64,000 nt of DNA, taken from assembly GCA_019188255.1 (NCBI GenBank), contig JAETXT010000003.1, positions 4,526,001 through 4,590,000 on the forward strand, written 5' to 3'. The notes beneath the pieces are model-generated. The model ran no database searches. It had not been told where the DNA came from and saw nothing but the letters and a program-made list of their open reading frames with translations. Below are positions 21,968 to 32,600 of the stretch, one piece after another (the stretch's first letter is position 1; the number at the start of each line of letters is the position of its first letter). This DNA is from Verticillium longisporum. Taxonomy: Eukaryota; Ascomycota; Sordariomycetes; Glomerellales; Plectosphaerellaceae. Made by a program: the position numbers and the translations under genes.

Positions 21968-24169
21968 CTAAATAAGTTAAATTAGAGGCTATTTTAGTAG
22001 GATTTAATTATTATAATAAGTTAAATTTAATTATTTAATTTAATTTATAAGTATTTAATTAATTTAATCTATTAATAAGGCTATTTAGAAGTAATAAAGC
22101 TTACTAATTCTATAGTTCTATAGTATTAAAGCTCTAGATATTTCTAGAGATACTTAGTCTAACCCCTTTAATGAAATTACGCCCTTCTAAAGCTAGTTTT
22201 TAAAGTACTAAATATAATCTAGTATCTCTAAAGCTATTATAAATCGTTATAATATAAGAGTTAATTTTATAAGACTAAATGCCCTTTTATAATCTATTAA
22301 TATTATAGGGATAGCTAAAATATCGAATATAAGCTTATTAAATATAGGGATATAGATTCTTATAATATCTACTATTTAATAAGATCTTTAATACTTTATA
22401 ATTATATTAAATTATATTAAAAATAAAAGTTAATTTCTATTTTATTAATTTCTAATTAATTATATCTATTATAGACTTAATTATCGAATTAACCTAGCTC
22501 TAAGAGAGGACTTTTTTAGAACTATTAGAAGCTATAAATAAGCTACTTAGAGGAGGCGTAAATAGAAGTAAAGCGATTCTTATAATATTATTTATCCTAT
22601 TATTATAAGAGCTTATCTTTTATATTTTAAAATTAAATTAATTATTCTAAGCTATTAAAGTAAGGTTAATAATAACCTTAACTAATTAGGGTAATAAAGT
22701 AATTATTTAAGAAAAAGATAAGTCCTTAAATATATTATATCGGATTAATAATCTATATCCCTTAGGGGTCCTTATAATAAGTCTAGCTAATATCTATTTC
22801 CCTAATTAGCTACTCCTTATTACCTTATCGCTAAGCTATACCTTTCTACCCTACCTAGTTTTAATCGTCCTTAAAGGAGTCCTTATCTCTAGAGATTAGG
22901 ACCTCCTTTCTTTAAGAAGATAAGCTAATTCTCTTAATTAGAACTAAGTAAGTCCCTAAAGCTATAAATAAAGGAAAGAAAGTAGCTATAATATATATAA
23001 ATATCCTAGAATTAGCTCTTAGTTCCCTAAGTCCGACTATCCTAGGCGCCTCTAAAGACCTAGCTTCTATAAGGGCTCCTTAGTATTAAGCTAAGCCCGA
23101 GCTACCTTAGTAATAGCCCTCTATTATACTTAGTCCTATTCTAAATTAGTATAATATCGAGGCTATCCTTCCTAGCCTAGCTATTATAATAGTAAATAAG
23201 CTATAGTCCCTATAATAATAGTATTTATAATAACTATAGTATAAGGATCTATATATTAATTTACCTATTCCTCCCTTAAGTATATTAATAAGGGATATCC
23301 TAATCGAGAGATTAACTTAACCTCTATAAAGTTAAGGATAATATATAGGTTTAGACTTAGGTTACTCTAATTAGACCTAATAGGGGTACTTAGAGCGCTT
23401 AGAGTCTTCTCTTTTAATAGGATAAGTAGAATTAATTTATAGCTTAAACCTAGACGTTTCGTAGAGGGCTTTATAATTATAATATTTCCTATAAATATAA
23501 TAATCTAAGTTCTCTTATATAGCTTAATTAATATAATTAGATTAAGCGAACTATAAAGGTTAATTTATAATTATAATATCCTATTAAATATATTAATAGT
23601 ATTATTAGCCCTAGAGTCCCTAAGTCCTATTAATTCTAAAGAGCTCTTAACTTCTTATAAAGGATTAAGCTACTTTTATTATATATCTTAGATTAATATC
23701 TTCTTAAAGAGGATAATAGCTTTATTTATCTCCTTAAATTCCTCCTATTTAGGATTAATAGATATATTTACTCTATAAATTCCCTAAAGGGTAGCTTTAT
23801 TATCTATAATATTACCTATTATTAATTTAAGCTTTAAATAATATATAAACGAATTAGTTTAGCTTAGATTAAATTATTTATCTATCTAAGTCTTCTAATA
23901 GTAATAAAGGTAATTATTATAATTAGCTTTACTATATATATTATCGTTTATATATATAATTAATATCTTTATATTAAATAGCCCTTTAAGGAAGATTAAG
24001 TAAACTAAATTAAATATATAGAATTTATAAGAATATATATCCTACTATTAAAGGGATTAGAGGATATTAAACTATAAATATAAAGCCTTCATTAAGGTAT
24101 CTAAGGTATTATTAAATCTATAAAACTCCTTTAAATAGATTATAGCTTAAATAATTTGCTTTTTAATTA
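21965..24169. repeat. AT-rich RIP-mutated block
   Basis: CpA-depleted, TpA-rich DNA with stops in all frames. It begins within a few bases of the truncated surface-protein frame and ends at the TA target of the Fot1-like transposon. The block on the far side of that transposon (26031 onward) has the same character, so the transposon jumped into already repetitive or already mutated DNA. Original family not identified. Confidence 0.8.
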
Positions 24170-24215
24170 ACGTAATCCACAAGCGAGTGGTTCACCCAAG
24201 CGAGTGGTTCACTTC
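24170..24215 (+). repeat. Left terminal inverted repeat of the Fot1 element
   Basis: Contains two spaced direct copies of the 15-base word AAGCGAGTGGTTCAC; it pairs with the right terminus ending at 26028. Confidence 0.9.
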
Positions 24216-24267
24216 GCCCGGGCCCACGACCTACACCTGAATTCTACAGATTCCACCTCCGCCCGCG

Positions 24268-25920
24268 ATGGAGACTCTTTCAAAAGAAGGTCAATTATTC
24301 CTTGCTATCCAAGCTATGGACAATGACCCGAACCTAAGCGCCCGGAGTGCTGCGAGGATCTACACCGTCCCCTTAACGACGCTCCTCCGACGCCAGAAGG
24401 GCAAACCCTCCCGACGCGAAAGCCCGCCCAATTCTGCCAAATTAACAGTACTAGAAGAGAAAACTATTGTCGAATATATCCTTGACCTAGATGCGCGATC
24501 TTACCCTCCCCGGTTGGGTGAGGTCGGAGATATGGCGAATCGCCTGCTTGCCGACCGTGACGCGCCACGCGTCGGGAAGAACTGGGCCGCAAACTTCGTC
24601 AAACGGCAACCAGAGCTCCGGACGCGTTTCTTTCGCAAGTACGACTACAAGAGGGCCCAATGCGAAGATCCGGATGCGATAAACGCGTGGTTCCGCCTCG
24701 TGCATAACATGATCGCCAAGTACGGCATCCAAGAGGCTGACATGTACAACTTTGACGAGACCGGCTTCCAGATGGGCGTTATCGCCAACGGAATGGTCGT
24801 GACCAGTTCGGAAAGACGGTCCAATGTGAAGATGAGGCAGCCAGGCAACCGGGAATGGGTTACGGTGATCCAGGGCGTTGGCGCGTTGGGTTTCTCCGTC
24901 CCGCCGTTCATCGTGGTTTCGGGCAAGTACCACCTCTCGAGCTGGTACCAGGACGACGCGATTTCTCGCGACTGGAGAATCGCAACATCTCCAAACGGCT
25001 GGACGACGAATGATATTGGTCTGGAATGGATTCGGCATTTTGACAGGCATACAAAGTCCCGTACTTCGGGCGGTTATCGCCTACTGATCCTGGATGGCCA
25101 CGAAAGTCACCACTCGGTCGACTTCGAACTCTACTGCAAGGAGAACAACATCATCACACTCTGTATGCCTCCTCATTCGTCACATCTACTCCAGCCTCTC
25201 GATGTTGGGTGTTTTGGCCCACTAAAGAAAGCATACGGTCGGCAAATCGAGGATAGGATGAGGGCGGGTACAACGCACATCAGCAAAGAGGACTTCTTCC
25301 CGGCGTTTTCGGCTGCATTTCAGCAAGCAATGACAGAAAAAACATCCAGGGAGGCTTTCGAGGAGCGGGGCTTGTCCCCCATAACCCGGAAACAGTCCTG
25401 TCAAAGCTGGATGTGAGGTTGAGGACGACGACGCCTCCGGGGACGTCCCACGGGGAGCGTGATTCTTGGGTCTCTAAGACGCCCACTAACCTGCTCGAGG
25501 CAGGTTCCCAGACTGACTTCATCAAAGGGCGAATCTCACGCCACCAGGGAAGCTCCCCAACGTCAATTTTAGATGCTGTTGACTATCTTGCGAAGGGGAC
25601 GCGGGGTGTTATGCACCAGATCGCTCTTTTGAAGTCAGAGGTTATGATCCTTCGAGAGGAAAATGCTACACTAAGCCGACGCCGGAGGGCCAAAAGCTAC
25701 GTCTCCGGGAAGGAGGAAGCATGGCTGTAGGCGAGGGACAGGACAAGATTGCTCAGAAGGAAGTAGATATCCAGATAAAAGAGGAAACGCTGCAGAACCC
25801 GGGTCCCGCGTCGTGGTCCCAGCCGAAGAAACGATGCTGTAGCGTATGCGGGAAGACCGGCCACAACGCGAGAACTTGTCAGGTAGCTATCTCATCGTCT
25901 GCAAAAGACGAGGAGGAGTG
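24268..25920 (+). pseudogene. Fot1/pogo transposase with two frame breaks
   Basis: DDE-type transposase. From 24268 the first 370 or so residues hold an N-terminal Psq-like helix-turn-helix, a CENP-B-type DNA-binding domain (about 60-125) and a catalytic triad D163 (NFDETGF), D276 (LILDGHE) and D312 (LQPLDV); the spacing between the last two is 35 residues, typical of the DD35D pogo/Fot1 group. At about 25370-25380 the frame is lost by one base in or beside a C run, leading to an early stop at 25416; the next frame continues the family sequence (LSKLDVRLRT) to about 25690, where a second one-base shift moves it again. The last frame ends in a CCHC zinc knuckle (CSVCGKTGHNARTC). All domains are present but not in one frame. 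Confidence 0.9.
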
Positions 25921-25982
25921 ATTTTAATTGATTTACGGCGTTTGGGTTGAGGTTTTCCTCGGAATGTTTGTCGGGTCGGGGT

Positions 25983-26028
25983 GAAGTGAACCACTCGCAT
26001 GGGTGAACCACTCGCTTGTGGATTACGT
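25983..26028 (-). repeat. Right terminal inverted repeat of the Fot1 element
   Basis: Reverse complement of the left terminus with a few mismatches (for example AT in place of TT beside the inner word). It is followed by the TA duplication. Confidence 0.9.
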
Positions 26029-26030
26029 TA

Positions 26031-28982
26031 TACCCCTAAAATAATTATTAATAGTAAAGGATTATTATATCTATTAATCGATAATTAAGAGAATCTAATA
26101 GTTTTCGCTAATATTAATAGAGGTCGCTATAAAGTAGGCTTCCTAGAATATATCTATTATTTCTTAGCTTATTAGAATACTATTATTATAGCCCTTTATT
26201 TATAGAATATTAAAATTAGGGATTTAATATAGTAATTACTTTAATTAAGGCTTTATAAGTATTTTAAGATTAATAATTATCTCCTAAATAGAGAGCTATA
26301 TATTCTTTTCTATATTATTATATATTAAAACTAAATAAGATTTATCTTCTTAGCTAGCTATATCCTAGCTTTAGCTATTAAGAGGGAGGTATTCGCTAAC
26401 CCTTATTAATATAATTCCTCTAAGATATAGATTAGAGATAGAAGTAATAAGCTTTTTTAAGAGGTTAGTCTAATTAGGAAATAAAGAAGTATAGAGTATT
26501 CTATATAGATTATAAGATTTATAAAGGAGTAATCGAATAATACTATTATTAAGCCTTATTTAATAAAATAGCTAAACTCCTAAAATATATTTCTAGCTTA
26601 TTCTTACTTTCTATTATTTCTATTTATTTAATATTAAATATTTTTATAAAGTTTAATTAATATATTAATTAGATTAATTCCTTTTAAAGGAATCGACATA
26701 TACCTTTCTAAATATAATATTAGAATAATTAAATATAATGTAATTAATTTAGAATTATTTATTTTCTAAATAGGATATAAATTTATCTAAAGGAGCTATT
26801 ATTATTAAGATAAATATAGGCTTTAATTAATTAAGAGAAATAGGGAAGAGTGCTTTTTAATTAATTTATAATATAGGAGTTCTAGGTAAATTAAAATAGT
26901 TAATCCTTATAATTATTAGAATAATAGAGTAATTCTTATAAATATTATCCTTATATAATATATAATTACTTTTAGATATTTTAATAAATAATTAAAGGAA
27001 TTATATTAAAAGTAAATAAAAAGGAAAAATATAGAATAGATTATAAATAAAAAGAAGAAAATAGAAGGAAAAGAGAAATTATAATAATAAAAGAGAATAA
27101 AAAGATAATATTTAGAGAATAGAATAATAGATTATATTATTATTTTAATTAAATTATTTATAGATAAGAAGAATATTTAAGAAATAAATAAAAGAGGTCT
27201 ATAGGTTTAGTATTTATATATAAAAGAGAAATAGGATTCTTTAATTAAAGTAAAAGTTCCTTTTCCTTTTTATAATAATAGATTATAAAATTAATTATTC
27301 TATTAAGAGGTTTATTAATTTTAAATAATTTAATAGTAAATTATTATCCTAATTAAGAAAGAAGGGGGGGGGGTTAATAAATCTATTAAGAGGTTATTAA
27401 ATTAAATAATTAAATTAAATAATATTACCCTAATTATTACTTCTTTCTTATTCTATTCTTAAAAGTAATAGGAGCTATTATATTCTCTATATTCTTCTTT
27501 CTTCTTATTTAAAATATAATTATTAATAATATTGTTATAAATTCTTTTAATTAAAAGTTATAATTCCTTTTAAATTAAATTCTTAAGCTTTATACTATTA
27601 AGGACGATTATTTTAATAATTACCTTTAATTATATAAGCTTAATAGCTAATTTAAGAAGAAGAAGGTTAAATATATAATAGATATTAATAATTTTTATAT
27701 TCTTATAAATTCTATTCCCTTAATTAAGAGCTATTCTATATATTAATTAATACTTTTTTAATTATTAATCTATTTTATATAATAAGCTTTTATAAATAGT
27801 AAAAATAAATATAATAATCTTCTTCCTTAATATCTTAAATTTATCTTTAAGCTAATTATCCTTAATATTAATTCTTAATCTAATATTATCGAGTAATTCT
27901 AGAGAATAATAAAGTAAATAAACTAGAACTCTAATAATATCTCTTTATTTCTTAATATTTATATGAGTTAGAAGCTATCTATATTTAATAGTTTCTTTAA
28001 TTAAATATTCTATTATTATATCTTTATCGTTTCTAAGCTAAGTAGGCTTTTTAGGTTATTCTTTATTAAGATTATTTATTATCGCTTAGCTCTATTCTTA
28101 TTAATTATATAAGGTTTTAGAGGTATTAATTATAATCCTTATATAGGCTATAAAGAGAATTAATAATTAACCTTTTTAGCTTCTAATTAAGTTAATATTA
28201 TATATCCTTATTTCTAATATATCTCCTTTCTTAATTATATTCATTATATTAATTATATTTATAAGGAATATAAATATAGCTTCTAGGATAGCCCTTCTAA
28301 CTTTATTTAAATACTTTAAAAGGGGTATATATATCCTAAATCTAAGGTTATCTTCTATAATCTAATTAAAGCCTCTAATTAAGGTCCTCTTCTTTACTAG
28401 GATAAGTTCGATAACCCTCTTAATCCTATTTATAGTCCTTAGAGCTTAACCTTTTATTATTACTCTATTTCTAAGCTATTAGAGCTTATAAGGATATAAT
28501 AGCTTAATTAAGACCCTATATTAACGCTTAACTTTAAATCTTATATTTTTATAAATAACTAGCTTATTATAAATAAGATTAAGGAGAATATATTTAATAA
28601 TTAAGCTAAGATTTTAAAGAGGATAAAGTAAGTATTCTTAGTTCTAAGGAGGCTAATATAATTAGGGTAATAGTAAGGCCTATAGAGTTATTAAATATAA
28701 AGTAAGTACTTTATATTAATATATTTATATTTATAAATAATACTTTATATATTAGCTAGTATATTTATAATATAATCGTCTAATTATAATCTAAATTAAC
28801 TATTTAAGTATTAAATAACCTAATTAGGTTAATCTATATATCCCTATTAAAATATATTATTAGTATTTATCTTAATTCTATTTATCCTTAATAATTAATT
28901 AGGAGTCCTATACTTAAGTAAATATCTAATTAGGATAATTTATATAAAGGAAAGTAAAAAGGTATAATATAATTAAGGGAAT
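26031..28982. repeat. AT-rich RIP-mutated block
   Basis: Strongly CpA-depleted, with a nearly pure A/T stretch around 26980-27320 and a G run near 27364-27373. No open frame survives. It is bounded on the left by the Fot1 transposon and on the right by the 3' LTR of the intact Copia element. Family not identified. Confidence 0.8.
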
Positions 28983-29268
28983 TGTTGAGAGGGCTTCACT
29001 GCTTATGTGAACCCCGTTTCATTGCTTTGGCTGTGCCTGAGAGCTCTGAATAGGTAGGGTAGGTGATATAAGTCTTGTGATGTAGTTGATGATCTCTCTC
29101 TGAATTACCACTACCTACGTGAGTCAGATATACCCATCTGATTCACCGATCACGTAAGCTGTGATTCACGTGCTCCTGAGAGCTGTGAATCCCAGCCACG
29201 GTGATCACCATATCGGTGATCCCCTACCGAGATCACTGCCCTAGGGAACCCCTAATATTGGTTCAACA
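28983..29268 (-). repeat. 3' LTR of the intact Copia-A
   Basis: 286 bp, TG...CA ends. It differs from the other LTR only by a one-base shorter C run near its right end. Confidence 0.95.
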
Positions 29269-29272
29269 CTGG

Positions 29273-29288
29273 CTCTCTTTTCTTTGTG
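29273..29288 (-). other. Polypurine tract of Copia-A
   Basis: On the element strand the sequence just before the 3' LTR is the purine run AAAGAAAAGAGAG, the usual primer site for plus-strand DNA synthesis. Confidence 0.7.
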
Positions 29289-29646
29289 GATAGAACAGCC
29301 GCGAGAACCAATATTGGGAGCTGTCGCTAGGGTCGATAGCCGCTCCAACGCGCTTCCAATCTCCAGTCTTCGGCGCGTTAGATCTGCTCTTCCAGCCTTA
29401 AAGTGAACAATTAACAGTAGGAGAACAATGAATAGGATAAGGAAAAGTGGCGTGCCGTCGTGAAGGGCATGCTGACGATCGCCGAGGAGGAGGAGGCGAA
29501 GGGGGTGACGACCCCAACAAGGACCTCGATGGTCTTTGTAATGCCGACCGCAAGGCGGCTGGGCGGGCCGCAGCTCTGCGGCTCTTTGACTGCCTCTGGT
29601 GGGACTCGCCAGAGCAGTCAAACTCGGATTCTTCGGATTCCGAGGC

Positions 29647-32600
29647 CTAGTCCGCTTTGCGGAGCGGTTGCTTTGCTGTTTTGCTGATCGCGGGGTCGTC
29701 GTTTTTGCTTCTGGGGTGCTCGTTTTTAGGCTTTGCTGCATTTTTGCTAATATCAATTGCCTTTGCCCCCTGACTGTTCTTTTCTTGACGTTTGACCCAT
29801 CCTTCAATCCTGATTGTGACTTCGTTAGAGCTCACTAGCGCTTCCAGTGCCTGGTTTGGCGCTCCCTTGGTCATTGAATCTGCAGGGTTATCGCCTCCGG
29901 CGATCCAACGAATTTCGTCGACTTCGCGTTCTTCGTAGCTTTGCCGTAACGCCATGAGATCTATCATTAGGCGTTTCTCTGCTGTCGCGCTCAGTTGAAC
30001 CAGGCATTGGTAGAGCGAGTAGCTGTCGGTGCAGATAACCATCCGTGGGAGCGGCAGTTCTAAGCGTTTACAGATCTTTTGGAGCGTCTGTTTAAGGACA
30101 TAAGCCGCGTCGAAGCCGCTAACCATCCCATAGATCTCGCTAGCCAGAACTGAACGCGTAACCCGTTTACACTTAATGGATTGCCAATGGAGGATATTGC
30201 CGCGCACCGTGAAGGCGTTCTCCTGATCGCAGGAACGTTCGTTACCAAGGAGGACAACGAATCCGATCTGTGAACTTAGGTCCTTATTGTTGGCGAAGGA
30301 GCCGTCAACAAATACGTAAAGTTGGGCCGTTGAGAGATCCAGGCGCACGTAATTCAGGCCACGGCCTGCGTTGGCGATCTGCCATTGTATGCGTTTGTTG
30401 AGCCGTTCAAAGTCGTCCTCCTGTGGGTTCTTGGCTTGGGCTGCAACAGAGAAATCGAAGGCTGCCTCTGGTTGACAGGTTGAAGCAATATAGGCACCGC
30501 GAGCTCTCTGGGCGATGTATTCCTGCTCTGAGCTCGCTGTCCCTGGGGTTACCAGCTCTAGGCGATCACCTTGGCCTTTCTGTTGAATCGTGAGATCTTC
30601 AGTTCCAACTTTGATGATACAGCCGTTGAAGACGCCGTCAGATCCTGCGTTAAGGACGGAAGCAGGCTTTGCCCGGAAGCCAGCGCTTTCGAGCTCTGTT
30701 TGTTCCTTTTGTATGAACGCGGGCTCTCCGAGGTTGAGGGTGTCGTCAGTCTGCATTCCGACCAGTCCAAAGCTCTCTCCAGCTCTGGTTAGAAGCAAAC
30801 ACGGATCGTAGCCCGTTGGAACGGCGTTTAGGCGCTCTCTGTGGTGGCGCTGATAGGTTACAAACCAATGGAGACCTGACTCTGCGATGCCATAGAGCGG
30901 CTTCACAACGTGGAAGACGATTCCGTCGGGGTATCTATGCTGTAGCTCCTTGGGAACGCGCAGGAGAACGTTGCGTAACAGATCTGTAGCGCTCTGGGTG
31001 TAGGCTTGACTGATATCACGGAGCATCAACTGGTGGCCACGTTGCTGTAGCGTTGGGGTGATCGCTAGGATCAGTCGTTGGCTACAGCGCATGATCGTGG
31101 GCGACTGCGTTAGCAGGGTTGTCTTCTCCCAGTCACTGTGTCCCTGAACCACCAGTCTTGACTTCTCATATGGGGCTTGAGGGAGGCCTTTCACCTCTCT
31201 TACAAGCCGGCATCCAAAGATCTTAGCACTGGGAAACGCGGATCTCCTGATCGGCACGATCACTCCAGCTGCCAGGAGTGAGTCGATTTCCTCCCAGTCG
31301 GACTGTTCAAATGGCTTCCCAGGGGTCGTTATTCTGCCTTCATTGCGTAGTTGAACAGCTAGGTCGTACCCCTGCTGTTCCCTTTTGACAATGAATTGGC
31401 GCTCGATCTGTGAAGTCCCGGTCGCACTGCTCTTGCGATCCGTGAAAGCCGCCTGTAACAGATTCGTGGCGTTTGTTGACTTCCTGGGTCTCCCGCGTCG
31501 TCGTGGTAGAATTGGCTCTGGGTACTCAAATGGTTCTGGGGTCTCTGGAGTTCGAACCACTATTGTCTCCCCAGCCTGCTGATCCGGCGATCTGTTGTAC
31601 GGCTTAACGTGTGTTCCTCTGAACTCCGTTGGGCCGTTAACCATTTCGACCGTGACCGCCGTGTCAGAAACCGATATGACCTTGTAGGGACCGGTCCATT
31701 TCTCCCGCTCTCGGAACACAAGAACGTCGCTTCCCAGCTCCAGCGATCTCGGCAGCAACTGCTTGGTATCTGGTCCGTTACGGGTATTGAGAGCGTCATT
31801 GACCTTCCGCTTGGCGACCATTCGCCGAAGCTCCGCCATCGCCTTATTGACCGCTTCGGCGCGCTGCGCCTGGGTCGCGGTGGGCGCTGAGTTGGCGGTG
31901 ATCCTGGGCATCGCCCCGAATACGAGCAGTGTAGGCACTAATCCGTTGGGCCCAGCGGTGTCGTTTACCGCCTTCACAGCTCCTTGAAGCAGCGATTCTA
32001 GGCTCGTGTCGCGAGACTCTGCCTTCAAGATCTCGTACGCTCTGCGTATCGGCTTATGGTAGCTCTCAACCTTGCCGATTGACCAATGGGCCTCTACAGG
32101 GATCTGATGGCAGGTCATGCCTAGGAGGCGTGCCTCTGCCCTGAACTCTGCGGAGGCAAAGTTCGTTCCAGCGTCAACAGTTACGACGTCTGGAGGCCCA
32201 AGGTATGTATCCAACCAGCACCTCTTGAGAGCTTCCCACGTCGCGCGAGCTGTGAAATTGGGAATGAAAGTTGCGGACTGGAATCCTGTGCTCGCGTCGA
32301 TCACATGAAGAACGGGCTTTCCATCCAAGTGCATAATATCGACCAAAATCTCGTAATTGAAGTCGATATCTGACCTCAGGGCAAACTTGAAGCGTTGCGG
32401 GGACTTCCCTTTGATCTGACAATGGTGGCAGAAGCGGTTTATCAGCTCCAGAGCGTCCCGATTCACGTCCTGGTCTGCTCTCTGGAGCAGGTTCCATAGC
32501 TTCTCTACAGATGGGTGACCGAACCGCTTGTGAATGCGTCGGAGCTCTGCTTCTGTCAGAAACGCTGCTCTATCGCTCTCTGTCCCCATCATGTATGTGA

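Larger units (their letters stand above)
24170..26028 (+). mobile_element. Fot1/pogo-type DNA transposon
   Basis: A 1.86 kb element flanked by TA target-site duplications (24168-24169 and 26029-26030). Its terminal inverted repeats start ACGTAATCCACAAGCGAG and extend about 45-50 bases with few mismatches. Each terminus holds two direct copies of a 15-base word (AAGCGAGTGGTTCAC at 24181-24195 and 24198-24212; the mirror copies at 25986-26000 and 26003-26017, one with a single change), the expected look of paired transposase binding sites. Unlike all DNA around it, the element is not RIPed. Its transposase is frame-broken, so this copy is probably not autonomous, though it may be mobilised by a sister copy. 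Confidence 0.93.
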
